From assembly GCF_003952725.1 (NCBI RefSeq), contig NZ_CP032509.1:1326001-1390000 (forward strand): 64,000 nt of DNA. The letters are read 5' to 3'. A program made the translations under genes and the position numbers. Shown piece after piece: positions 8,699 through 17,672 of the stretch (the first letter of the stretch is position 1; each line of letters opens with the position of its first letter). The notes under the pieces are model-generated. The model was not told the DNA's origin, did no database searches, and saw only the letters and a program-made list of their open reading frames with translations. This DNA comes from Georhizobium profundi. Lineage in GTDB: Bacteria; Pseudomonadota; Alphaproteobacteria; Rhizobiales; Rhizobiaceae.

Positions 8699-8988
8699 TC
8701 GAGTTTCTGGACGGCATTCTGTCGACCTTCGCCGCGGCGATGATCGTGATTCTGATGGTGCCGCTCACGCTGGCGGCCATCCGCATGATGACGGGGCCCG
8801 GCTATGCGGATCGCTTCGTTGCACTCGACATGCTGACGGGGATAGCGGTCGCCATCGCGGCATTGACGATGATCGTGACCGGGCGCCGGGAATTTCTCGA
8901 TATCGCCTTCGGCATCGCGCTCATCGGCTTTCTCGCGACATGCTCGCTGTCGGCCCTGCTCGAGAAGAAGAAGGAGAACGAGAAATGA
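8695..8988 (+). CDS. mrpF: Na+/H+ antiporter subunit F (MrpF/MnhF)
   Basis: Three-helix membrane subunit (97 aa). The conserved MrpF segment RMMTGPGYADRFVALDMLTG occupies residues ~23-42, followed by a helix with FLDIAFGIALIGFLATC. The C-terminus is a Lys/Glu-rich tail (EKKKENEK). It starts in an ATGA overlap with mrpE and ends in another with mrpG. Confidence 0.92.
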   Translation: MIEFLDGILSTFAAAMIVILMVPLTLAAIRMMTGPGYADRFVALDMLTGIAVAIAALTMIVTGRREFLDIAFGIALIGFLATCSLSALLEKKKENEK

Positions 8989-10217
8989 TCGCGCTTCTCT
9001 CCATTCTGTTCAAGCTCGCGGGCGTTGTCTTTCTCTGCATTGCGGCACTTGGCGTGATGCGCCTGCCCGATCCGTTCCAGCGCATGCATGCCGCCACCAA
9101 GGCTGGCACGCTCGGCGCTGGCCTCGTCATCATCGGCAGCGTCATCGCCCATGGCGCGCTCGATGCGACGATCCTCGGTATCTTCACCGTCATCTTCCTG
9201 CTTCTGACCGTGCCGGTTGCCGGCCATCTTCTTGGCCGGGCCGCCTATGTATCGGGGGCGCGGCTGTCGCTTGGCGGTGACAACGCTCTCGAAGGCGTGC
9301 TCGAGCGGTCGAGCCTGCCGCTGGACGAGCGCATGGGCTGGCTTCCGGCGAATGTAGATGGCGTGAAGTCGCCGGCACCAAAGGCATTTGCGCCGGAGCG
9401 ATCGAAGGCCTCGCTGCAGCGCCTGGAATCGGTGCGTTTCGCTGTGATCGATGGCAATGTCGATCTGGTCGCGCAACGTGCCTCCAGCGTTGCGAAGCAG
9501 AACGAGGCCAAGCTTTCCGCGCACGTGCTCATCGATGGCCATGCGATCGACACGGCGGAAGATCCGGCGCAGATGCGCCGGCTCATCCGCGACCGCGCAA
9601 GCAAGGCCGTGAACACGCTGAAGAGTTTCATCGGCGTCGATGCCGTGCTCAATTACAGCGAGGGCGATCCGGAACAGCTGCTCGCCTGCGACGGGTCGGG
9701 AGAGGAACTTCTCGTCCTGCCATGCCAAGGCTGGTTCCATCACCAGGTCGAGGGGCGCCGCAGCCTGACGACATGGGAGCCGGATGGTCTCTTGCGGCTA
9801 CCGTCCGTTCATCGGGGCCCTGTGCTATTTGCCGGCAAGCACCTCGCGTCGGGTGCGGCGACGATCGTCGTGCGCGACTGTGCGGAGGACCATCTGCCCG
9901 CGCTGGTGGAATGGGCGCTCTTGGCGCAGTTGTGGCCAGTGGAGAGTCTCGTCCATGTCGCGGATCGCAGTGCCGACACGCGCGCGATCGAAGAAATTGC
10001 CAGGAACTTCCGTTGCGGATACCGGCTCATCGAGGCGAGTGCAGAGGGTTGCGCCATCCCGGATGAACTGCGGGATGCGGACGCCGTCATCCTTGGTGCA
10101 ACACCCAAGCCGCTTCGCACCAGCTGGTTCGGCGCCCATTGGCGGTCGCGCATCGCCCCAGACATGAGCGGCGACGTGCTTATCATGGAAGCGCCGGCAG
10201 GCCGTGCTTCTGCCTGA
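8985..10217 (+). CDS. mrpG: Na+/H+ antiporter subunit G (MrpG/MnhG) with a long C-terminal extension
   Basis: The first ~90 residues are a normal MrpG: three helices with LGVMRLPDPFQRMHAATKAG and GAGLVIIGSVIAHG. MrpG proteins are usually 100-130 aa, but this frame runs to 410 aa without a stop. After a linker (~100-140) the extension shows two alternating beta/alpha blocks (VRFAVIDGNVDLVAQRASS; ASGAATIVVRDCAEDHLPAL; DADAVILGATPKP) that resemble universal-stress-protein/Rossmann-like folds of cation-transport regulators. No clear ATP-binding glycine motif is seen. Codon use and GC look continuous with the operon. The MrpG part is certain, the USP-like reading of the tail is tentative. A two-component pair follows after 28 bases. 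Confidence 0.88.
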   Translation: MIALLSILFKLAGVVFLCIAALGVMRLPDPFQRMHAATKAGTLGAGLVIIGSVIAHGALDATILGIFTVIFLLLTVPVAGHLLGRAAYVSGARLSLGGDNALEGVLERSSLPLDERMGWLPANVDGVKSPAPKAFAPERSKASLQRLESVRFAVIDGNVDLVAQRASSVAKQNEAKLSAHVLIDGHAIDTAEDPAQMRRLIRDRASKAVNTLKSFIGVDAVLNYSEGDPEQLLACDGSGEELLVLPCQGWFHHQVEGRRSLTTWEPDGLLRLPSVHRGPVLFAGKHLASGAATIVVRDCAEDHLPALVEWALLAQLWPVESLVHVADRSADTRAIEEIARNFRCGYRLIEASAEGCAIPDELRDADAVILGATPKPLRTSWFGAHWRSRIAPDMSGDVLIMEAPAGRASA

Positions 10218-10245
10218 GTCTGTTGCAGCGGCGGCAAGGTGATGT

Positions 10246-11700
10246 ATGGCTGTTGCCATGCAGTCGCGACTTCGCCAGACCTTGCCGCTGACCCTGGCTT
10301 TGCCGCTGTTCGTGGCGGTCGCGATCTTCGTCGTCGCGGTCGGTACGACCCAACTCGGTATAAGGCTGCTGCAGTCCAACAGCGAGTCGGCGCTGCGCGA
10401 TCAGGCTGCTGTCTTTCTCGACGCGCTTGCGGGCAATATCGCAGCCGAGACGTCCGACACGCCGGCGGCCGTGGAACGGCAACTCGAGGCGTCGCTGACC
10501 TATCGGACGGCGCTGCTCGAAGAAGCCATGGCGGCACGCTGGACGGACGTATCCGGTACCACGCAGACGATGGTTCTTGGCGAAGCCCACCGATCGCTTC
10601 TCGCCACGGCACTCGATGACGCAGCACATCTTGGTGCCGGCGAAACGGTCTTCAGCGCGTTTCCCGATCGGGGTCTGCTTCTCGTTCTCAGAACCTATGC
10701 CATGGACGATCGCGTCCTGTTTCTGGCTGCGACCTTCGACACGACGCCTGTCAAGGAGACGGCCGACACGGCTTCGGGGGTCGCACTCGGCATCGATTTC
10801 CTGGTCGCGATCATCGCCGCCATAGCCGTTTACATGATCACCCGGCGCGCGCTTGCCCCGCTCGACACATTCATCAACCGGCTGGCTGACCAGGACGCGC
10901 TGACGACGGCGTTGGCCTCGTGGCGTCAAGGCGACGAGTTGCGCCAGCTGGAAGCGGCTTTGGCACTCCGCGAGCGATCTGAAGCCGAACGCATGAAGCT
11001 GCTCGAACAGATGGCGCAGCAGGAGCGCGATGCTCTTCTCGCGCGCATGGCGGCTGGGATCGCACACGAGGTGCGCAATCCGCTGGCGGGCCTGAAGAAC
11101 GGCGTTTCGACCTTGAAACGATATGGCGACCGCCCGGAGGTTCGCGAACAGACGCTCGACTTGCTCGAAAAGGGTCTCGACAGCATCGGTCGTGTCGTCG
11201 ACGTGACGCTTTCGACCTATCGTCGGCGCTCGGGCACCAGCCGCCTGTCTGCACGCGATATCCGCGATCTCGACCTTCTCATCCAGCCCGAGGCAAGACG
11301 GTTCGGCGTTCAGCTTGAGTGGGTACTCGACGAAGCTGTGGCGATCGATGTTGACGGCGATGCGTTACGGCAGATCCTCATCAACCTGCTCTTGAATGCC
11401 GTGCGGGCTTCGCCTGCCGAGGGGAAGGTGACCGTCACGCTCGCACAGGATGTGCGAGACCACACCGTTTCGATCGAGATTCAGGATGAAGGCCAGGGAA
11501 TGCCGCCTGAAATGGTCGCCGCGATCATCTCGGGCCAGTTGGAAGCGATACCGGCCGAGCGGGGCATCGGTATCTGGGTCATCGCCAATCTGGTCGAACA
11601 GATCGGTGCCAGCCTTTCGATCCGCAGCGAGGATGGCGCCGGAACGATGGTCAGGATAACGCTTGCCGCACCAACCGCTCCAGCGGCAACCAACGGGTGA
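10246..11700 (+). CDS. Sensor histidine kinase
   Basis: Membrane sensor kinase (484 aa). It has an N-terminal helix (~12-34), a periplasmic domain of ~150 residues, a second helix (~188-203), and then a cytoplasmic kinase core. The H-box AAGIAHEVRNPLAGL contains the phospho-acceptor His at about residue 274. The N-box reads ILINLLLNAVRASP, and the G-boxes are IQDEGQGMP and ERGIGIWV. No PAS domain is visible, so the periplasmic domain is the likely sensor. A second ATG at 10258 could be the start. It lies 4 bases upstream of an NtrC-type regulator, its presumed partner. The stimulus is unknown, and position after mrp and before GDP-mannose genes does not settle it. Confidence 0.88.
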   Translation: MAVAMQSRLRQTLPLTLALPLFVAVAIFVVAVGTTQLGIRLLQSNSESALRDQAAVFLDALAGNIAAETSDTPAAVERQLEASLTYRTALLEEAMAARWTDVSGTTQTMVLGEAHRSLLATALDDAAHLGAGETVFSAFPDRGLLLVLRTYAMDDRVLFLAATFDTTPVKETADTASGVALGIDFLVAIIAAIAVYMITRRALAPLDTFINRLADQDALTTALASWRQGDELRQLEAALALRERSEAERMKLLEQMAQQERDALLARMAAGIAHEVRNPLAGLKNGVSTLKRYGDRPEVREQTLDLLEKGLDSIGRVVDVTLSTYRRRSGTSRLSARDIRDLDLLIQPEARRFGVQLEWVLDEAVAIDVDGDALRQILINLLLNAVRASPAEGKVTVTLAQDVRDHTVSIEIQDEGQGMPPEMVAAIISGQLEAIPAERGIGIWVIANLVEQIGASLSIRSEDGAGTMVRITLAAPTAPAATNG

Positions 11701-11704
11701 CTTG

Positions 11705-13030
11705 ATGTCTGGTGCACTGATCTTGCTGGTCGAAGATGATGCCACGCTTGGAGCATCTCTGCGCCAGCGGCTGGAACTGGAAGGGTTCGGCGTCAGCTGG
11801 GCGCGATCGGCCGCGGAGGCGCGCACTCTGCTGGCGTCGCTGCAGCCGGCGATCATCCTTTCGGATATCCGCCTGCCGGATGGCGATGGCGAGACGGTCA
11901 TGCGCAGCCATTTCGACCGCAATGGCCTCGTGCCGACGATCTTCATGACGGCATTCGGCGACATCGACCAGGCCGTGCGGCTCGTGCGTGCCGGCGCGCT
12001 GAACTACGTGACGAAGCCCTTCGACCTTGATCAGCTGATCGAGGAGCTTCAAAACATCACCCGCAGATCGCTGGTGAAGGAGGCTCCGGCCGATCCGTTC
12101 GAAAACAGCCCGGCCATGCGCGAGATCGGGCAGATGCTGAAGCGTGCGGCGGCGACCGACATGCCCGTGCTGCTGCTTGGCGAGACGGGCACGGGCAAGG
12201 AGGTCGCCGCGCGCTATCTCCATGCCAGCGGGTCACGGTCGTCGGCGCCGTTCGTTCCCGTCAATTGCGGGGCGCTGCCTGCTGATCTTGCCGATTCGAT
12301 GATCTTCGGTCATGAGCGTGGCTCATTCACCGGCGCGGTCGGCGCACATCGCGGCTTCATCGAGGAAACGGAAGGCGGGACGCTGTTCCTGGACGAGATC
12401 GGCGATCTCCCGCTCCCACTGCAGGTGAAGCTTTTGCGGGTGCTGGAATCGCGCGAATACCGACGGCTCGGCGGCAGCGATACGCGGAACTTCAATGGTC
12501 GGATCGTCTGTGCGACGAACCGGGATCTCGCCGCGCTCGTCGCGGAGGAGAAATTTCGCGAAGATCTCTGGTTTCGTATCAACGTCATCACGCTGCAGCT
12601 TCCGCCGTTGCGCGAGCGTGGCAGCGACATCGGTGGGCTGTTGAGAACCTTCGTCGCTTCGGCGGCGCAAAAAGCAGGTCGACTGCCACCGGAAATCCAT
12701 GCGGAAGCGATCGATGCTGCGCTGGCGCATGGCTGGCCGGGCAACATCCGCGAGATGATCAACCGCGTCGATCGGGCGGTGGCGCTCGGCAACGACACCG
12801 TGCTGACCGCACGCGATCTTTTTCCCGACGGCAGCGTCGCCCGATCGGAGCCACGGGCACAACCCGTGGACGACACGCTATCAGCCGCCCGGGAGGCGGC
12901 CGAACGTGCCCAGATCGTCTCGGCTCTCGCCAAGACAAACGGCTCTTTGAAGGACGCCGCGGAACTGCTCGGCGTGTCGCGCACGACGTTGTGGGACAAG
13001 ATGCGCCGTTACGGGCTCGGCGACCAATGA
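11705..13030 (+). CDS. NtrC-family sigma-54-dependent response regulator
   Basis: Three-domain activator (441 aa). The receiver domain has an acidic pocket VEDD, phospho-acceptor D54 in LSDIRLPDGDG and a conserved Lys in YVTKPFD. The AAA+ domain has Walker A GETGTGKE, the sigma-54 contact loop GSFTGA (Ser replacing the usual Ala) and Walker B LFLDEIGDLP. A Fis-type HTH lies at the C-terminus (SLKDAAELLGVSRTTLWDKM). An upstream in-frame start at 11663 lies inside the kinase gene. ATG 11705 directly follows the kinase stop and begins at the first receiver strand. A serine in place of alanine in GAFTGA is unusual but not unique. Targets cannot be named from the sequence. Confidence 0.9.
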   Translation: MSGALILLVEDDATLGASLRQRLELEGFGVSWARSAAEARTLLASLQPAIILSDIRLPDGDGETVMRSHFDRNGLVPTIFMTAFGDIDQAVRLVRAGALNYVTKPFDLDQLIEELQNITRRSLVKEAPADPFENSPAMREIGQMLKRAAATDMPVLLLGETGTGKEVAARYLHASGSRSSAPFVPVNCGALPADLADSMIFGHERGSFTGAVGAHRGFIEETEGGTLFLDEIGDLPLPLQVKLLRVLESREYRRLGGSDTRNFNGRIVCATNRDLAALVAEEKFREDLWFRINVITLQLPPLRERGSDIGGLLRTFVASAAQKAGRLPPEIHAEAIDAALAHGWPGNIREMINRVDRAVALGNDTVLTARDLFPDGSVARSEPRAQPVDDTLSAAREAAERAQIVSALAKTNGSLKDAAELLGVSRTTLWDKMRRYGLGDQ

Positions 13031-13157
13031 TGCCCTTGATTGAAACTGGCCACCTTTGCGGGAAGCGCTATCTGTCATGTCTTGCGCCCGCATTTCAGGA
13101 TTGTCCCGCCTCTCATGAATTTGAATCTACCTGTGCTCAGGCCTGTCCGGTATCCAC

Positions 13158-14615
13158 GTGAGCGAACTAACCGTGTCTGAGGCCGTCAAATTCGGCACCA
13201 GCGGCGTCCGGGGCCTCGCTGATCGCCTGCTCGGCGGCGATGCGGGCATCTACACACGGGCCTTTATCGAGCATCTCATGCGCTCCGGCCTAGTCGCGGC
13301 GGGCGGCTCAATTGCTGTCGGCGAGGATTTGCGGCCGAGCTCTGCTGCAATCGGCGAGGCGGTGTGCGCAGCGATCTTTCAGGCTGGCCTAAAGCCCGTG
13401 CGCTGTGGTGCCGTCCCGACGCCCGCTCTGGCGTGCTTCGCGATGGGCCGTGGCATGGCGGCGATCATGGTGACGGGTTCGCACATTCCAGCGGATCGCA
13501 ATGGGCTGAAATTTTACCGACCGGATGGCGAAATCGACAAGCAGGACGAAGCCGCGATCATGCAAATCCTTGCCGAGCAGAGCTCGCATGCGGTCGGCGC
13601 GCATTCGACAGGCGAGGTGGCCGCAGCCGAAGCCGACGCGCTCGCGTTCTATCGCGATCGGTATCGCGGCTTTCTGCCCGACGCGGCGCTTGCCGGTCGC
13701 CGGGTCGGGATCTGGGAACAATCCTCCGTCGCGCGGTCGTTGCTTGGCGAGATCGTCACCTCATCGGGTGGCGAGCCTGTGCTGCTCGGTCGCTCTGCAC
13801 AGTTCGTGCCCGTCGATACCGAGGCGCTGGGCGCGACCGATGCCGCTCGGCTTGCTGCCTGGATCGTCAGCGAGCAGCTCGATCTCATGATTTCGACCGA
13901 TGCGGATGCCGATCGCCCGCTTGTCATCGACGAAAAGGGGCGGCAGGTGCGCGGCGATGCGCTCGGCCTGATCGCCGCGAAAATTCTCAACGCAGGCAGC
14001 GTCGTCACGCCCGTGACCTCGAGTTCGGGAATCGAAGCGGGCCTCTCGGCGCCCGTGCTGCGCACCCGGGTCGGTTCGCCCTTCGTGATTGCCGGCATGG
14101 CAGAAGCCGTCTCTGCCGGCCACCGAAACGTCGTCGGCTTTGAGGCCAATGGCGGGTTTTTGACCGGCAGCGACATCACCTATTCAGGCCATGTGCTGCC
14201 GGCCTTGCCGACGCGCGATGCGCTCTTGCCGATCCTCTGCATATTCATTGCCATGGGCGAAACCGGCGCGGCTGCCTCGGAAATCGTTTCGGGGCTTGGC
14301 CTGCCTGTGGCGCTCAGCGATCGGCTTCAGAATTATCCGATCGCCAAGGGCCAGACGCTCATGCGCCGGCTGGCGGACGACGCGGCGTTTTGCGAGCAGT
14401 TTCTCGATGGTCTCGGTGCCGTCGAAGGAAAAGATGCGACCGACGGCGTGAAGTTCTTCCTGGCTGAACGGATGATCTTGCATTTACGCCCGTCCGGCAA
14501 CGCACCTGAAATGCGCTGCTACGTGGAAGCGCCGAACCGAGATGCCGCGGAGGCACTGCTTACGGAAGGGCTGAGGCGCCTGAAGGCGTTCGCTCTCGTG
14601 GGAGTGGAACACTGA
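13158..14615 (+). CDS. manB: Phosphomannomutase (phosphohexomutase family)
   Basis: Interconverts mannose-6-phosphate and mannose-1-phosphate (possibly glucose phosphates too), supplying GDP-mannose for exopolysaccharide or glycans. The four family signatures are in order: the N-terminal KFGTSGVRGL, the phospho-Ser loop VTGSHIPADRNGLKF (Ser ~108), the metal loop STDADADRPL, and the sugar-recognition loop GFEANGGF. The phosphate-binding loop LRPSGNAPEMR is near the end. The length (485 aa) fits the family. It starts with GTG, and the stop overlaps the start of the next gene (ATGA at 14615). Confidence 0.88.
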   Translation: MSELTVSEAVKFGTSGVRGLADRLLGGDAGIYTRAFIEHLMRSGLVAAGGSIAVGEDLRPSSAAIGEAVCAAIFQAGLKPVRCGAVPTPALACFAMGRGMAAIMVTGSHIPADRNGLKFYRPDGEIDKQDEAAIMQILAEQSSHAVGAHSTGEVAAAEADALAFYRDRYRGFLPDAALAGRRVGIWEQSSVARSLLGEIVTSSGGEPVLLGRSAQFVPVDTEALGATDAARLAAWIVSEQLDLMISTDADADRPLVIDEKGRQVRGDALGLIAAKILNAGSVVTPVTSSSGIEAGLSAPVLRTRVGSPFVIAGMAEAVSAGHRNVVGFEANGGFLTGSDITYSGHVLPALPTRDALLPILCIFIAMGETGAAASEIVSGLGLPVALSDRLQNYPIAKGQTLMRRLADDAAFCEQFLDGLGAVEGKDATDGVKFFLAERMILHLRPSGNAPEMRCYVEAPNRDAAEALLTEGLRRLKAFALVGVEH

Positions 14616-16045
14616 TGCCGGCATCGGCGCCGCTCATTCCGGTGCTTCTGGCGGGCGGGTCCGGCTCGCGGCTTTGGCCGCTGTCGCGTCAGCTGAACCC
14701 AAAGCAGTTTTTGCCGCTGACCAGCGATCGCACCATGCTGCAAGAAACGGCGCTGAGACTTTCCGGCATGGCGGCCGACCCGATCCTCATCTGCAACGAG
14801 GAGCACCGGATCCTGGCCGCCGAGCAGTTGCGCGGCATTGGTGCCAAGGCTCAGTCGATCGTGCTCGAGCCGGTCGGTCGCAACACGGCACCGGCCATCG
14901 CGGTCGCAGCGCTGAGGGCGCTTCAGGTGCATGAGGATCCGCTTCTCATCGTTCTGGCAGCGGATCACCTGATCCAGAATGTCGGTGCTTTTCGGCAAGC
15001 CGTCGAAAAGGCGCTGCCGCTCGCTCAGGACGGCCGGCTGGTGACCTTCGGCATCGTGCCGGACCGAGCCGAGACGGGGTATGGTTATATCCAGCAGGAT
15101 GCTGCGATCGGTGAAGTCGGCTTCGAAGTCGCCTGCTTCGTCGAGAAGCCGGATCGGTCGACCGCTGAGGACTACATTGCTTCTGGCGACCACCTCTGGA
15201 ACAGCGGCATGTTCCTTTTCCGGGCAAGCGATTATCTTAAAGAGCTCGAGCACCATGCGCCAGAGATCGTCGCGGCGTGCCGCCAGGCGCTCGACGGGGC
15301 GGTCGCCGATCTGGATTTCCTGCGCCTGGACCGGGCCGCATTCGAGGCGTGCCCAGCGGTCTCCATCGACTATGCCGTGATGGAGAAGACGACGCGGGCG
15401 GCGGTCGTGCCGCTGGATGCGGGATGGAGCGATATCGGGTCCTGGTCGGCGCTGTTCGATGTCCGGGAAAAGGACGCCGACGGCAACGCCTTTCGCGGCG
15501 ATGTGATCGCGATCGCAAGTTCCCGTAGCTTCGTGGAAGCCGATCACCGACTGGTCGCCCTTGTCGGCACGACCGATCTCGTGGTGATCGAGACGAAGGA
15601 TGCGGTCCTCGTCGCACACAAGGACAAGGTTCAGGACGTGCGCCACATCGTCGACGCCATCAAAGCCGATGGCCGTCGCGAGCATCTGAACCACCGCGAG
15701 CTCTATCGCCCCTGGGGCGCGATCGACACGGTCGATAGGGGCGGGCGCGATGCGGTGAAGCGCATCACCGTCAAGCCGGGAGCGGCCATGTCGACGCAGA
15801 TGCACCACCACCGCGCCGAGCACTGGATCGTCGTGAGGGGCACGGCGAAAGTAACGATTGGCGATCGCGAGGTGATGCTTTCGGAGAACCAGTCGACCTA
15901 CATCCCAGTCGGCGAGGTCCATCGGCTGGAGAATCCGGGCGTCATCCCGCTGGAGATCATCGAGATCCAGACCGGCAGCTATCTTGGCGAAGACGACATC
16001 GTGCGCTTTGCGCCGCCGAAGCTGCCCGGCGACGACGATCGTTGA
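14615..16045 (+). CDS. manC: Mannose-1-phosphate guanylyltransferase / mannose-6-phosphate isomerase
   Basis: Bifunctional type II enzyme (476 aa). The N-terminal nucleotidyltransferase makes GDP-mannose from mannose-1-phosphate and GTP, with signature LLAGGSGSRLWPLSRQLNPKQFL broken only in display, LAADHLI and FVEKPD. The C-terminal cupin (from ~residue 350: YRPWGAIDTVDRG, KPGAAMSTQMHHHRAEHWIV, YIPVGEVHRLENPG) is the isomerase domain. It is translationally coupled to the phosphomannomutase, so the pair covers fructose-6-phosphate to GDP-mannose. It ends 12 bases from the convergent ABC ATPase gene. Confidence 0.92.
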   Translation: MPASAPLIPVLLAGGSGSRLWPLSRQLNPKQFLPLTSDRTMLQETALRLSGMAADPILICNEEHRILAAEQLRGIGAKAQSIVLEPVGRNTAPAIAVAALRALQVHEDPLLIVLAADHLIQNVGAFRQAVEKALPLAQDGRLVTFGIVPDRAETGYGYIQQDAAIGEVGFEVACFVEKPDRSTAEDYIASGDHLWNSGMFLFRASDYLKELEHHAPEIVAACRQALDGAVADLDFLRLDRAAFEACPAVSIDYAVMEKTTRAAVVPLDAGWSDIGSWSALFDVREKDADGNAFRGDVIAIASSRSFVEADHRLVALVGTTDLVVIETKDAVLVAHKDKVQDVRHIVDAIKADGRREHLNHRELYRPWGAIDTVDRGGRDAVKRITVKPGAAMSTQMHHHRAEHWIVVRGTAKVTIGDREVMLSENQSTYIPVGEVHRLENPGVIPLEIIEIQTGSYLGEDDIVRFAPPKLPGDDDR

Positions 16046-16057
16046 GCCGACAGTCGA

Positions 16058-17671
16058 TCAGGCGATGCGCCGGAACCTCGTCTGGTCCACCGCCGCCGCC
16101 ATCAGTGCTTGCGTGTAGGCTTCCCGCGGATGATCGAAGATCGCGGCTGTCGCACCTTCCTCGACGATCCGGCCCTCCTTCATCACGATGATGTGGTCGG
16201 CCATGGCCCGCACCACCGCCAGATCATGGCTGATGAATAGATAGGCGAGGTCGTGCGCCTTCTGGAGGTCGCGCAGGAGATCGACGATCTGTTTCTGCAC
16301 CGAGCGATCGAGCGCCGAGGTCGGCTCGTCCAGCACGACGATCTTGGGCTTGAGGATCATCGCGCGTGCAATCGCGATGCGCTGGCGCTGGCCGCCGGAG
16401 AATTCGTGCGGGTAGCGGTTGCGCATCAGCGGATCCAGACCGACTTCGGCAAGCGCCTCGATCGCACGGGCATCGCGTTCCCGTCTGGTGAGGTGCGGTT
16501 CGTGCACCAGAAGGCCTTCCGTCACGATCTGGCCGACCGTCATGCGGGGCGACAGCGACCCGAAGGGATCCTGGAAGACGAGCTGCATCTCGTGCCGCAA
16601 CGGCCGCATGGCCTCGCGATCGGCGTGGGAAATGTCTTTGCCTTGAAACCGCACTGCGCCCCTGGATGGCGCGAGCCTTAGAAGCGCCCGCCCGAGCGTC
16701 GATTTGCCTGACCCCGATTCACCGACGATCCCGATCGTCTGGCCTTGTCGTAACTGCAGGGAAATGCGGTCGACGGCCTTCAGGTCGATGGCGGGCCCCT
16801 TCATGAAGCCGCCGCCGACGCGGAAAGTGACGGCGACATCGCGGCCCTCCAGCAGCACCGGTGCCGTCGGTGGCGGCGGTGCCTTGATGCCGGTCGGCTC
16901 GGCCGCGAGCAGCATCTGCGTGTAGGGGTGGGCAGGGGCGGTGAACAGCACTTCGGCGTCGTTCGTCTCGACCACCTCGCCCCTCTGCATGACGTAGACG
17001 CGGTCGGCAAAGCGCCGGACGATACCGAGGTCGTGGGTGATGAAGACGATCGCCATGCCGAGCCGCTTCTGCAGATCGGCAAGAAGTTCGAGGATCTGCG
17101 CCTGGATCGTCACGTCGAGTGCCGTCGTCGGTTCATCGGCGATCAGGATGTCTGGGTCGTTTGCGAGCGCCATCGCGATCATCACGCGCTGGCGCTGGCC
17201 ACCCGACAGCTCGTGCGGATAGGCATCGATCCGCCGTTCCGGGTCGGGCAGCCCGACGAGCTTCAACAGCTCGATGATGCGCGGCCGCACCTCGCTGCGC
17301 TTCAGCTTGCCGTGGTGGATGATGGGCTCCGCCAGCTGCCGGCCAATCTTGTAGAGCGGATCGAGCGAGGTCATCGGTTCCTGGAAGATCATGGTGATCT
17401 TCTCGCCGCGGATGCGGTTCAGCGCCCGGTCGGAAAGGCCGATGATCTCCTTTCCGCGGTATTGCGCCGAGCCATTCGCCCGGCCATTGCCGGCGAGCAG
17501 GCCCATGATCGCCATCATGGTCTGGCTCTTGCCGGAGCCGGATTCGCCGACGATCGCGACCGTTTCACCCGGCATCACGTCGAGGTCGATGCCTTTGACG
17601 GCGTAGACGGGCCCGTCATTGGTACCGAATTCGACCTTCAGATCGCGCACTTTGAGGATCGGGTCGCTCAT
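16058..17671 (-). CDS. Oligopeptide ABC transporter, fused dual ATP-binding protein (OppDF-type)
   Basis: Two complete ABC ATPase domains in one chain (537 aa). Domain 1 has Walker [12 protein letters not shown], signature LSGGQRQRV and Walker B ILIADEPT. Domain 2 has [20 protein letters not shown] and [11 protein letters not shown]. The layout matches YejF/GsiA-like fusions of OppD and OppF. ATG 17671 ([11 protein letters not shown]) was chosen over an upstream in-frame start because it sits just past the oppC stop (17673-17675) and begins the ABC fold. It is the last gene of a four-gene opp operon read leftward. Confidence 0.9.
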   Translation of the reverse strand: MSDPILKVRDLKVEFGTNDGPVYAVKGIDLDVMPGETVAIVGESGSGKSQTMMAIMGLLAGNGRANGSAQYRGKEIIGLSDRALNRIRGEKITMIFQEPMTSLDPLYKIGRQLAEPIIHHGKLKRSEVRPRIIELLKLVGLPDPERRIDAYPHELSGGQRQRVMIAMALANDPDILIADEPTTALDVTIQAQILELLADLQKRLGMAIVFITHDLGIVRRFADRVYVMQRGEVVETNDAEVLFTAPAHPYTQMLLAAEPTGIKAPPPPTAPVLLEGRDVAVTFRVGGGFMKGPAIDLKAVDRISLQLRQGQTIGIVGESGSGKSTLGRALLRLAPSRGAVRFQGKDISHADREAMRPLRHEMQLVFQDPFGSLSPRMTVGQIVTEGLLVHEPHLTRRERDARAIEALAEVGLDPLMRNRYPHEFSGGQRQRIAIARAMILKPKIVVLDEPTSALDRSVQKQIVDLLRDLQKAHDLAYLFISHDLAVVRAMADHIIVMKEGRIVEEGATAAIFDHPREAYTQALMAAAVDQTRFRRIA

Positions 17672-17672
17672 T

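Noticed and set aside
8688..8987. Longer start for mrpG in the frame open from 8688
   Set aside because: Those codons overlap mrpF entirely and lack hydrophobic pattern. ATG 8985 overlaps the mrpF stop as in the rest of the operon.
13045..13060. Possible sigma-54 promoter TGGCCACCTTTGC before the phosphomannomutase gene
   Set aside because: The GG and GC elements are 10 bases apart instead of 12, which abolishes sigma-54 recognition.
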